This document shows positions 15,539-23,214 of a DNA stretch of 30,463 nt, piece after piece (within the stretch, counting starts at the first letter, position 1; each line of letters begins with the position of its first letter). The stretch comes from CAZBBB01 sp964490005. Its GTDB lineage: Bacteria > Planctomycetota > B15-G4. Location of the stretch: contig CAZBBB010000030.1 of the NCBI GenBank assembly GCA_964490005.1, positions 1-30,463 of the forward strand. Reading direction: 5' to 3'. The position numbers were made by a program, and so were the translations under genes. Below the pieces are notes generated by a model. That model was not told where the DNA came from. It did no database searches and was given only the letters and a program-made list of their open reading frames with translations.

Positions 15539-16671
15539 ATGAGCGCGCGGGGGCGGCTCGGCCGCGCGGCGCGGGGCGCGTTGTGCGCGGCCGCGTTCGC
15601 GCTGGCGGCGGTGCCGGCGGCGGTCGGCGCGGCCCCGGGCGCGGCGGTCGGCGCGGCAGTCGGCGATCCGGTGGTGAAGCCCGGTCCGTGGAACAAGCGC
15701 GACGTCCCCGAGGGCTGGGTCGTGCTCGACAGCAAGCGCTACCACGTGCAGTGCCAGGCCGGCGAGGAGAAGGCCCGGCTGCTCTCCGAACACCTCGAGA
15801 GCATGTTCGACCTGTACGAGAAATTCCTGCCCACGCGGCGCCGGCCGCCGACCTTCGTGCTCAAGATCTTCCGCGATCGCGACGCCTATCTGGGTTACGG
15901 CGCGCCGAAGGGCTCGGCCGCGTACTACAACCGCGGCGAGGGCGAACTGGTCGGTTACGACACGGGCGTGATCCTGGGTCGGCGCGATGGTCCGCCGATC
16001 ATCAAGCTGCTGCCGGGGACGGAGGGCGCGTTCAAGGAGGCGGAGGTCGCGCGGCTGGCCGAGCTGTTCGAGGCGATCACCGACGCCTACACGATGGACA
16101 CGGCGCGCATCCTCAGCCACGAGGGTTGGCACCAGTACTTCCACATGTACACCGTGAGCTGGGTGCCGATGCCCTCGTGGCTCGACGAGGGCGTGGGCGA
16201 TTACTTCTTCATGGCGACGCGGGACGAGCAGCGCGGCGACCTGCACGGCTATCGGCTCGGCGACCTCAACGAGGGGCGCCTGCGGACGCTGCAGCGCGCG
16301 ATGGTCGACGGGACGACGGTGGACTTCCGCACGCTGCTCTCGTTCGCGCAGCAGGACTACTACAGCAACGCGAGCGTGTACTACGCGCAGGGCTGGTCGA
16401 TGGTGCAGTTCCTGATGCACCACGAGCGGGCCGAGTACCGCGAGCTGATCCCCAAGCTGATCAAGGACTTCAAGGACACGAAGAACTTCGAGAAGTCGAC
16501 CGAGAAGCTGTTCCGGAAGATCGACCTGACCGAACTCGACAAGGAGTGGATCGGCTGGGTGATCGCGCAGCAGGTCGACGATCCGCTGCAGACGCTGGCG
16601 CGCGAGTTCGGCGAGCGCCTCCCGCCCGAGTCCCTCGACTGCAGCGACGGCCTCCGCTCCGTCTACGCCTG
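15539..16671 (+). CDS. Exported putative zinc metalloprotease (DUF1570-like), copy 2, 3' end lost in gap
   Basis: Paralogue of the preceding gene. A signal peptide spans about residues 1-31, then comes an Ala/Gly-rich linker and KPGPWNKRDVPEGW. HEGWH is at residues 194-198 and WLDEGVGDYFF gives Glu217. Near-identical blocks with copy 1 are DTGVILGRRD against RTGVLLGRRD, YAQGWSMVQFLMHH, FKDTKNFEKSTEKLF and DDPLQTLAREFGERL. The sequence runs into the N gap at codon 378 as TGN. Copy 1 has Trp at this spot and 18 more residues, so TGG and a short lost tail are more likely than a stop here. Copy 2 uses more Lys and Tyr than copy 1, so it has a less GC-driven composition. Confidence 0.78.
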
Positions 16672-16771
16672 NNNNNNNNNNNNNNNNNNNNNNNNNNNNN
16701 NNNNNNNNNNNNNNNNNNNNNNNNNNNNNNNNNNNNNNNNNNNNNNNNNNNNNNNNNNNNNNNNNNNNNNN
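16672..16771. other. Assembly gap (100 N)
   Basis: Exactly 100 N, the usual placeholder for a scaffold join of unknown true length. It removes the 3' ends of two convergent genes. The right flank begins GCCTGACACCTTT (16772-16784), half of a palindrome known to me as a dispersed repeat, which could explain the assembly break. Confidence 0.95.
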
Positions 16772-17877
16772 GCCTGACACCTTTCGTAGTTGAGGAGGGT
16801 GAGGGTGGCTGTGTGGCGGCTGGTGAAGGCGGACTCCACGCGGGCGCGGCCGGCCTCGCCCATCGCGGCCGCCTCGGCGGGGTGCGCCAGCATCCACAGC
16901 AGCGCCTCGGCGAGCGCGCCGGGATCGCGCGGCGGCACGAGCAGCCCCTCGCGCCCCGACGTGATCATCTCGGGAATGCCGCCCGCCGTCGTCGCCACCA
17001 CCGGGCGCCGCATCGCGAGCGCGTCGAGCACCGACGTCCCGAGCCCCTCGAGATGGCTCGGGAACGCGAACACGTCCGCCGCCCGCAGCAGCGCCGGCAC
17101 GTCGGTGCGGAAGCCGGGCAGCGCCACGCTCCCCTCCACGCCGAGTTCGCGCGCCTGCCGCCGCAGCGCCTCGAGCAATTCGCCCTCCCCCGCGATCACG
17201 AAGCGCGCCCCGGGATGCCGCTCGAGCACGGCCGGCGCCGCCGCGACGAGAAACCGCTGCCCCTTGTGGTCGGCGCAATGCCCCACGTTCAGGATCAGCG
17301 GCGAGCCCGCCCGCACGCCGAACTCGCGCCGATAGTCGGCCACGCGATCGGCCACGCCCTCGAAGCGCGCCAGATCCACGCCGCTGTGCACGACCGCCAG
17401 CAATTCCTCCGGCACGCCGTCGGCCCGCAGCACGTCCCGGATGAGCGCCGACACGCACAGGATCCGGTCCACGCCGCGCGTGTACTTCAGCCGGCTGAAG
17501 TCGAACCAGCGCCGCTTGTGGATCGAGAAGTCGACGCGCCGCGACACGACCGTGGCCGGCCGCGCCGCCGCCCCCGCCAGCCACGCCGCAGCCAGCCCCA
17601 GCGTGTGCGCATGCCCGGTGTGCATGTGGACGATGTCGAAGCGCTCGGCCCGCATCCGCCGCGCGATGTCGACGATCGCCGGCAGGTCGACCTCGCCGCG
17701 CATCGCGCGCGCCCAGACCGTCACGCCGCTGTCCTCGGCGCGCGCCCGCAGCACCCCGTCGGGCTGGCACAGCAGCACCTGCTCGACGCCCAGCGCCCGC
17801 AGTTCGCGCACCAGGTACAGCACCTGCTGCTCGCCCCCGCGCCAGGTGCGCTCGGTGTTGACGTGCAACACCTTCAT
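16772..17877 (-). CDS. GT4-type glycosyltransferase, C-terminus lost in gap
   Basis: Family 4-like glycosyltransferase with a GT-B fold, 368 residues visible. The N-terminal acceptor half begins MKVLHVNTERTWRGGEQQ, with FDIVHMHTGHAHTLG; the C-terminal half shows ILNVGHCADHKGQRF, FVIAGEGE, and the donor-binding EGLGTSVLDALAMRRPVVATTAGGIPEMI. Only a few residues after NYERCQ should be missing. The GGEQQ opening is common in transferases of lipopolysaccharide or surface glycan assembly; the sugar is unknown. The ATG at 17877 overlaps the oxidoreductase stop as ATGA, so both genes likely form one unit for a sugar-modifying or envelope task. Confidence 0.88.
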
Positions 17878-18884
17878 CGCGCCCCCTCCGCCGCTCCGCT
17901 CGCCGCCGCCACCGCCACAAGATCGCGCACCCCGACGTGGTTCGCAACGAGCGCGTCGACGTCGGGCGGCGCGCGCCGCTCGACGGCCGCCACGAAGGAC
18001 GCCACGCAGGCGTCGAGCGGATCGGGCAGCGCCACCTCGCGCGCGCCGTCGACGAGCGCCATCCGGTAGTCGGGCCCGCGCACGACGCGCTCGGCGCGCC
18101 GCCCGTCGACGGCGTACCCGGCCAAACGGCCGCCTCCCGCCGACGGCAGCGGCAGCAGACGCGCCCGGGTCTCGACCTCCCCGCCCGCCGCCTCCCACGC
18201 GAAGCGCAGCTCCAGCGTCTCCGCGCCGCCGCCGCCGGCGACGGCGACGCACCGCGCGCTCTCCGCGCGCACGCGCCCCGGCCCGGCCAGCGCGATCAGC
18301 ATCGAAAGGACGTGCGGCGCCATGTCGGCCACCCGCGCCAGCCCCGTCGTGCGCGGCGCCAGATGCATCTCGAAGCGCCGCACGACGCCGCCCCGAGCCG
18401 CGCCCGCCCCGTGCAGGCGCCGGAAACCGTCCAGCGTGAAGGGCCATTGCGCGTTGAGCGCCAGATGCAGGCCCGCCGCGGCGTAGCCCCCCGCCACGGC
18501 GCGCGCGGCCGTCCGCGCCTCCTCCTGCGTCTCGACCGCGCCACCCGCCCACCACAGCGGCTTCTCGCACAGCACGTGCAGCCCCGCCGCCCGCGCCCGC
18601 TCGAGCGCCTCGCGGTGGCGCTCGGCCGGCGAGCAGATCGCCAGCGCGTCCAGCCCGCCGCGCTCGAGCAGCGCCTCCAACCCGACGTGTCCTTCGACAC
18701 GCAGACCGAAGCGCGCCTCCAGCCCGGCCCGCGCCTGCTCGACGCTCGCCGCGCTCGTGCCCGCGATCGCGGCCACCCGGCACCCGGCCCGCGCGAAGGC
18801 CCGCGCCACGTACGGGCCGATCCCCTGCCGGACGGAACGCGCTCCGAGCACGCCGACCCGCAGTCGGCCGGACGCGCCGCTCAT
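17874..18884 (-). CDS. Gfo/Idh/MocA-family oxidoreductase
   Basis: NAD(P)-dependent sugar-type dehydrogenase of 336 residues. The Rossmann start LRVGVLGARSVRQGIGPYVARAF keeps the fold but not the strict GxGxxG spacing. Then come LDALAICSPAERHREALERA and the family hallmark HVLCEKPLWW. The C-terminal half carries HLAPRTTGLARVADMAPHVLSML, in which DMAPH would supply the usual Asp/His substrate site. The product class in surface-sugar clusters is often an oxidised or epimerised hexose, but the substrate cannot be told. It is coupled to the downstream glycosyltransferase and lies 131 bases after the tRNA gene on the same strand, with a very GC-rich spacer in which I see no promoter. Confidence 0.82.
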   Translation of the reverse strand: MSGASGRLRVGVLGARSVRQGIGPYVARAFARAGCRVAAIAGTSAASVEQARAGLEARFGLRVEGHVGLEALLERGGLDALAICSPAERHREALERARAAGLHVLCEKPLWWAGGAVETQEEARTAARAVAGGYAAAGLHLALNAQWPFTLDGFRRLHGAGAARGGVVRRFEMHLAPRTTGLARVADMAPHVLSMLIALAGPGRVRAESARCVAVAGGGGAETLELRFAWEAAGGEVETRARLLPLPSAGGGRLAGYAVDGRRAERVVRGPDYRMALVDGAREVALPDPLDACVASFVAAVERRAPPDVDALVANHVGVRDLVAVAAASGAAEGAR

Positions 18885-19015
18885 CGCTTCCGCGACCTCA
18901 GGCCGACGCGTTCAGCCGCCGCTCGGTCGCCCGCCGCGCCCGCCGCCGCGCCCGCCCTCGCGGCCCCCCTCGCGCCGCGGCTCGCCGCCGCCCGCCGCGC
19001 GCGCGCGAGCGAGAC

Positions 19016-19090
19016 TGGAGCGGGTGAACGGGATCGAACCGTCGACACCAACGTTGGCAACGTTGTGCTCTACCACTGAGCTACACCCGC
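19016..19090 (-). tRNA. tRNA-Gly (anticodon GCC)
   Basis: All four arms fold: acceptor GCGGGTG with CACCCGC, D-arm GCTCAGTGGTAGAGC, anticodon stem CAACG/CGTTG with loop TTGCCAA (anticodon GCC), five-base variable loop, and T-arm with TTCGATC. Discriminator T and an encoded CCA (19016-19019) complete the 75-base gene. U73 is usual for bacterial tRNA-Gly. Confidence 0.97.
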
Positions 19091-19115
19091 TCTTGGCGCC
19101 GCAAAGCGCCCGGGA

Positions 19116-19145
19116 TTCATAACGGGAAAGCATCGACGCGGTCAA
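19116..19145 (-). promoter_or_regulatory. Promoter of tRNA-Gly
   Basis: On the minus strand TTGACC (19140-19145), an 18-base spacer and TATGAA (19116-19121) make a good housekeeping-type promoter. The expected start is about 18 bases before the tRNA, after a GC-rich discriminator, which is typical of stable-RNA promoters. Confidence 0.65.
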
Positions 19146-19175
19146 GCCTGCAACTTCGGGGGACGCGCCGGCTGC

Positions 19176-19181
19176 TAGACT
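19176..19181 (+). promoter_or_regulatory. Candidate -10 element placing the hydrolase transcript start at its ATG
   Basis: TAGACT preceded by TGC ends eight bases before the ATG at 19190. A start at the normal distance would give an mRNA with almost no leader, and no ribosome site is present. The box shares CTAGACT-n-CCGC with two other sites in the window. Confidence 0.4.
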
Positions 19182-19189
19182 CCCGCTCC

Positions 19190-20365
19190 ATGCTCGACTG
19201 GCTGGGCTGCCTGCTGGCACCGAAGGTCGCCGACCTCACCGAAGCGGCGCTGCCCGCCCTGCCCGACCCCTCGCGCCACGACGCGCTCGTCGATCGGGCG
19301 CGGCAGGCGCTCGACGCGCTGCACGCCGTGCCCTTCGCGCCCGTCGTGTCGCACGACGCCCACGCCCTGCTCATGGCGATGGGTTGCCGCGACCTGATCT
19401 CGCGCGAGGCCGACCAGCACCCCGACACCGCCGGCCGCACGCCGAACTGGGCCTCCTGTCCGGCCTTCGAGGAGGTCTCGATCCCGGCCAGCGGCGACGT
19501 CGTGCTGCACGGACGGCACTCGGTCGGCGCGCCGGGACGCCCGATCCTGATCGTCGCGCACGGGCTGTACGACAGCCACTGCAGCCGCTACGTCGTCGAG
19601 TACTCCGAGGTGCTGCACCGCCTCGGATTCCATGTGTTCGCGCTCGACCTGCGCGACCACGGCCGTCTGCGCGGCCGCCCGCCGCCCACCTCGCTCGGCC
19701 TGCACGAGGGCCGCGACCTGTTCGCCGTCGCGCGCACGCTGGCCGAGCGCGAGGGCCTTTCGGTCGGCATCCTCGGCCTGAGCTACGGCGGACACTGCGC
19801 GGTGCGCGCCGCGTACGAAGCCAGCCTCGCCGGCCGCGCCGAGCTCCTGCGCGGCGGCGTGCTGTCGATCTCGGCGCCGCTCAACGTGCACGAGGCCGTG
19901 CTCGCGCTCGACGACCACAGCCGCCTGCCGGCGCCGCGCGGCTGGCGGCAGCGTCTCGTCATGCGCCACATCCACGCGACCTTCCGGCGCCACATGCGCC
20001 TGCGCATCGACGAGCACGGCCCCTTCGACCACCCCGTCGACGACTACGAGAGCTACATCCGCGACATCGTCATCCCCGCCTGCCCCGACGCGCCGCCGCT
20101 GGTGGGCGCCTTCCTCGGAGCGCTGCGCTGCACGCAGCCGTCGGTGCTCGGCAAGGTCGCCGTGCCGACGGCGCTGCTGCACTCGACCGACGACCTGCTC
20201 GTGCCCGTCAAGCACCTCGCCGAGGCGCGCGCGGCGGCCGGCGACAACCCCTTCGTCGGCGCGCGCGAGCTGCCCGCCGGCGGACACCTCGGCCTCGGCA
20301 TCAGCGACCCGCGGGGCACGCTCGCGCTGCTCGCGGCCTTCTTCGGCCCGCTGCGCGACGGCTGA
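19190..20365 (+). CDS. Alpha/beta hydrolase, YheT-like
   Basis: A 391-residue protein whose hydrolase domain covers about residues 110-388. The oxyanion segment is ILIVAHGLYDSHCSRYV, the nucleophile elbow GLSYGGH has Ser198, STDDLLVPV gives Asp334 or Asp335, and GGHLGLG gives His366, so the triad is complete. The general plan, with a large N-terminal part, resembles YheT/COG0429 esterases; the substrate is unknown. There is no signal peptide, so it should be cytoplasmic. It is transcribed away from the tRNA-Gly gene and ends 25 bases before the convergent thiD stop. Confidence 0.82.
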   Translation: MLDWLGCLLAPKVADLTEAALPALPDPSRHDALVDRARQALDALHAVPFAPVVSHDAHALLMAMGCRDLISREADQHPDTAGRTPNWASCPAFEEVSIPASGDVVLHGRHSVGAPGRPILIVAHGLYDSHCSRYVVEYSEVLHRLGFHVFALDLRDHGRLRGRPPPTSLGLHEGRDLFAVARTLAEREGLSVGILGLSYGGHCAVRAAYEASLAGRAELLRGGVLSISAPLNVHEAVLALDDHSRLPAPRGWRQRLVMRHIHATFRRHMRLRIDEHGPFDHPVDDYESYIRDIVIPACPDAPPLVGAFLGALRCTQPSVLGKVAVPTALLHSTDDLLVPVKHLAEARAAAGDNPFVGARELPAGGHLGLGISDPRGTLALLAAFFGPLRDG

Positions 20366-20390
20366 GCGCGGGACGCGCGACGCGCGCGCC

Positions 20391-21206
20391 TCAGTCGCCG
20401 GCCTCGCCCCGGAACGAGAGCTGCCGCGCCCCGCGGCCGATCGGCGCGGCCCCCTCGATCGCCGCGTGCACCCACTCCTTGGCGGCCTGCACGGCGTGCT
20501 CGAGGCGCTCTCCCTGCGCGAGCCGCGCCGCGATCGCCGACGCGAGCGCGCAACCCGTGCCGTGCACGTGACGCCGGCGCGCGATGCGCGGCAGCGAGAA
20601 CAGGATCAGCTCCTCGCGCGTCGCGAGCACGTCGGTCGACTCCTCGCTCGTCAGGTGCCCGCCCTTCACGAGCACGGCCGCGGCGCCCGCGTCGATGAGC
20701 GCCTGGCTGACCTGCTCGACCTTGCGCCGCACGTCCTCCGCCGAATGGCCGCTCAGCTCGGCGGCCTCGTCGATGTTGGGCGTGAGCAGCGTGGCGAGCG
20801 GCAGCAGCTGCCGGTTGAAGACGGGGACGGCGTCGGCCGGCAGCAGGCGCGTGCCGTCGCCGGCCGCGAGCACCGGGTCGACGACGATCGGCACGCCCGC
20901 CCGCTTGAGCGGCAGCAGCGCGCGCGCCACGGCCCGCACGTTGTCGGCGCTCCCGAGCAGGCCGACCTTGACGGCCGCCGGGCGCACGTCGCGCAGCAGC
21001 GCGCCGAGCTGCTCGCTCACCAGCTTGCCGGGCAGCACGTGCAGTCCCGACACGCCGGTCGTCGACTGCACGGTGATGACCGTGGGGACCGCGGCGCCCG
21101 ACAACCCGTGCCGCAGGAAGACCTTGAGGTCGGCCTGCAGGCCGGCCCCCCCGGAGGGATCGCTGCCCGCGATCGTGAGCGGCACGAGCCGGCGCCTGGA
21201 CGTCAT
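20391..21206 (-). CDS. thiD: Hydroxymethylpyrimidine/phosphomethylpyrimidine kinase
   Basis: Ribokinase-fold kinase of 271 residues that phosphorylates HMP and HMP-P for thiamine synthesis. Marks are LTIAGSDPSGGAGLQADLK at residues 11-28, VITVQSTTGV, VKVGLLGS, PIVVDPVLAAGDG, LLTPNIDEAAELSG, VLVKGGH and the anion-hole HGTGCALASAIAARLAQG. The length is normal for monofunctional ThiD. Some HMP kinases also act on pyridoxal, so that side role stays open. The ATG at 21206 overlaps the stop of the upstream TIM-barrel gene as ATGA. No other thiamine gene is near, and no TPP riboswitch is seen upstream of the pair. Confidence 0.92.
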   Translation of the reverse strand: MTSRRRLVPLTIAGSDPSGGAGLQADLKVFLRHGLSGAAVPTVITVQSTTGVSGLHVLPGKLVSEQLGALLRDVRPAAVKVGLLGSADNVRAVARALLPLKRAGVPIVVDPVLAAGDGTRLLPADAVPVFNRQLLPLATLLTPNIDEAAELSGHSAEDVRRKVEQVSQALIDAGAAAVLVKGGHLTSEESTDVLATREELILFSLPRIARRRHVHGTGCALASAIAARLAQGERLEHAVQAAKEWVHAAIEGAAPIGRGARQLSFRGEAGD

Positions 21207-21865
21207 GGGAACCCCGCAGCGGAGAGTTGTTCGCGCGCGATGCGCAGCATGGATGCGTCGGGCAGCGGGTCGACGTCGAGCGCGACCTGCACCGAGGGAC
21301 TGACGGCCTCGCGCACCGCCTTGAAGTCGAGTTCGCCCAGGCCGGGCGGCAGGCCCGGCGCGCCCCCGGCGACGTCGTCGAGCGACAGCCCGACGAGCCG
21401 ACGGCTGGCCGCGTCGAGCCAGGCGGCGTCCTCGTGCCCGGCCAGCCGGGCGCGCGACGGGCGGTGCCAGTAGCCCGGCGCGAGCGCCGCGAGGTCCTCG
21501 AACAGCAGCGCCAGCGTGTCCGGCGCGGCCAGCGGCCCCGTCGCGGGGGTGGCCACGCCCACCGCGAGCCCCGCCTGCGCGCGGCAGAAGGCGTGCAGCT
21601 CGCGGCAGGCCCGTTCGAGCGGCAACTCGGCCTCCGGCTCGAGCACGACGCGCGGCGCGCGGGTCGCGCGCGCCAGGCGCGCGGCCTCGTCGCGCCGCGC
21701 CCAGCAGCCGCGCACGCCGACGACGTCGAGCCCCGCCAGGCCGGTCGCGCGTGCCCCGTCGCGGAGCACGAGCAGCACGCCGTCGAGGCCGCTGGCGGCG
21801 AGCGCCGCGCGGATCGCCGCCCCGTCCAGCGCCTGCTCGCCGAGACACCCCGTGCCGAGGATCAT
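21203..21865 (-). CDS. Putative TIM-barrel (sugar isomerase/epimerase-like) protein
   Basis: A 220-residue soluble protein coupled to thiD. It shows alternating strand/helix blocks such as LDGVLLVLRDG, LAGLDVVGVRG, PRVVLEPEAELPLERACRELHAFC and LVGLSLDDVAGGAPGLPPGLGELDF. The last block resembles the xylose-isomerase-like family, where an H-x-x-D pair and a GELDF-like strand surround the metal. Here the expected metal residues are partly missing (SLDDV instead of HxxD), so it may be a degenerate or regulatory member. The overall length is also short for the family. The assignment is weak. The start is ATG at 21865, downstream of a 15-base palindrome. Confidence 0.6.
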   Translation of the reverse strand: MILGTGCLGEQALDGAAIRAALAASGLDGVLLVLRDGARATGLAGLDVVGVRGCWARRDEAARLARATRAPRVVLEPEAELPLERACRELHAFCRAQAGLAVGVATPATGPLAAPDTLALLFEDLAALAPGYWHRPSRARLAGHEDAAWLDAASRRLVGLSLDDVAGGAPGLPPGLGELDFKAVREAVSPSVQVALDVDPLPDASMLRIAREQLSAAGFP

Positions 21866-21876
21866 CGCCCTCCAAC

Positions 21877-21891
21877 AGGCGCGACGCGCCT
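21877..21891. promoter_or_regulatory. 15-base palindrome upstream of the TIM-barrel/thiD unit
   Basis: AGGCGCG-A-CGCGCCT is a perfect odd-length inverted repeat 11 bases before the minus-strand ATG at 21865. It could be an operator or a leader hairpin; chance is possible in such GC-rich sequence. Confidence 0.3.
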
Positions 21892-21928
21892 CGGGTAGAG
21901 AGCCACCGTCGCGAGCTTCATCTCTTCA

Positions 21929-21946
21929 GGCCGCCCGCGGGCGGCC
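21929..21946. promoter_or_regulatory. 18-base perfect palindrome just before the PDZ gene
   Basis: GGCCGCCCG and CGGGCGGCC abut as a perfect 18-base palindrome. It ends six bases before the ribosome site GGGAG (21953-21957) of the gene at 21964. It may be an operator. With no loop it is a poor RNA hairpin. Confidence 0.35.
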
Positions 21947-21963
21947 GCTTTCGGGAGCCGAAG

Positions 21964-23151
21964 ATGTTGCCCAACTCATCGATCCTGTGTTCCTTGCGTC
22001 TGGCCGGCGCCGGGCTGGCCCTGCTCAGCACCGTCAGCCTGAGCGCGCAGAGCGCGCCGGAGGATACCCGAGCGCCGTCGCCGCGCGCAGTCCGGACGCG
22101 CGTGCAGATCGCCGAGCCCCTGCCGGGGGGCCTGTGGGTCGCCGGAGACGGCGCGCAGGGCGAGGGACTGTTCGCGCTGGGCCACGCGCTCGCCGACGGC
22201 CCGCGCCTGGGTATCGAGTACGAGGACACGGCCGACGGCATGCGCGTGGTCTCCGTCGAGGACGGCAGCCTGGCGGCTTCGGCCGGACTGCAGGCGGGCG
22301 ACCTGCTCATGCGCATCGGCGAGGTGCGCGTGAACGACGCCGACGACGTGGCCCGCGCGCTGCGCCAGCACGCGCCGAACAGCGAGGTCGCCGTGCACGT
22401 CGTGCGCGCGGGCCAGGGCCTGGTGCAGCTCACCGGCACGCTTCCGCCGCCGCCCACGCCCGAGCAGCCGCAACTGGCCGACGGCTTCCGCGGCGGCTTC
22501 CTCGGCGTCGAGCTGCAGACCGCGGACGAGGCGGCCGCCGACGCCGACGCGGGCGTGCTCGTCAAGGGCGTGGTCCCCGACAGCGCCGCCTGGTACGCGG
22601 GCCTGGCCGAGGGCGACCGCCTGCTGGCGATCAACGACCAGGACCTGGCAAGCGGCAAGGACGTCGTGGGGATCGTCTCGTCGAGCGAGCCGGGCGCGCT
22701 GGTCGACCTGCGTTACCGGCGCGGCGGCGACGTGCTGACCTCGCGCGTGCGGCTCGGCTCGCGCGCGCCGGCCGGCGCGGCGCTCCCGTGGATGCCCAAG
22801 GGCGCGCCCGGCGCGCCGCTGCTGCTGCGCGACGGACAGGCCCTGCGCCTGCCCGACATGTCGCACCTGCAGCAGCTGTTGCCGCGCCTGAACGAGCTGC
22901 CCTTCTTCGGCGGCAACGCGCAGGCGCCGGGTCTGCGCCAGCGCCTGCGCCTGCCCGACGGCGGCCGCACCACCTCGCTGCGCGTCGAGATCCGCGACGG
23001 GCGCATGACGGTGGACCGCGACGGCGAGGTCAAGCACTACGAGCGCGACGCCGACGGCCGGTGGATGTCCGCCGACGGCGAGCCGCTCGATGCCGGACTC
23101 GAACTCGAGTTCGGCGACGACACCAACGGCCCTCGCACGCGCGAGGGCTGA
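21964..23151 (+). CDS. Exported protein with two PDZ domains
   Basis: A 395-residue protein with a Sec signal (hydrophobic residues 11-27, cut near SLSAQS). PDZ 1 covers about residues 80-160 (RLGIEYEDTADGM, AGLQAGDLLMRIGEVRV) and PDZ 2 about 178-262 (GGFLGVEL, WYAGLAEGDRLLAINDQDL). No HtrA-type trypsin domain or site-2 protease motif is present, so it is not a protease by itself. The C-terminal third is Gln/Leu/Pro-rich and ends in RVEIRDGRMTVDRDGEVKHYE, a pair of beta strands. A periplasmic scaffold or adaptor is a fair guess. The start is supported by GGGAG six bases upstream, and transcription ends at the strong hairpin at 23177. Confidence 0.82.
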   Translation: MLPNSSILCSLRLAGAGLALLSTVSLSAQSAPEDTRAPSPRAVRTRVQIAEPLPGGLWVAGDGAQGEGLFALGHALADGPRLGIEYEDTADGMRVVSVEDGSLAASAGLQAGDLLMRIGEVRVNDADDVARALRQHAPNSEVAVHVVRAGQGLVQLTGTLPPPPTPEQPQLADGFRGGFLGVELQTADEAAADADAGVLVKGVVPDSAAWYAGLAEGDRLLAINDQDLASGKDVVGIVSSSEPGALVDLRYRRGGDVLTSRVRLGSRAPAGAALPWMPKGAPGAPLLLRDGQALRLPDMSHLQQLLPRLNELPFFGGNAQAPGLRQRLRLPDGGRTTSLRVEIRDGRMTVDRDGEVKHYERDADGRWMSADGEPLDAGLELEFGDDTNGPRTREG

Positions 23152-23176
23152 CTCCACAGGGAAACGAGAGCCCGTG

Positions 23177-23214
23177 CGACCGCCCGCCGCCTCACGGCGG
23201 CGGGCGGTCGTTTT
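23177..23214 (+). terminator. Intrinsic terminator of the PDZ gene
   Basis: A perfect 15-bp stem (23177-23191 with 23196-23210), four-base loop TCAC and TTTT at 23211-23214. On the minus strand no T run follows, so it should work for the plus strand only. The loop holds the stop codon of the facing gene. Confidence 0.85.

Noticed and set aside
16667..16672. TGN at the left gap edge read as the stop codon of metalloprotease copy 2
   Set aside because: Copy 1 has Trp (TGG) at the aligned spot and continues for 18 residues, so a coding codon is more likely.
18885..19015. Possible small gene or terminator in the spacer between tRNA-Gly and the oxidoreductase
   Set aside because: The stretch is almost only C and G with CCG/GCC runs; frames through it give Arg/Ala/Pro noise and no hairpin ends in T.
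20366..20390. Terminator between the hydrolase and thiD
   Set aside because: The 25 bases are CG alternation without a stable unique stem or T run.
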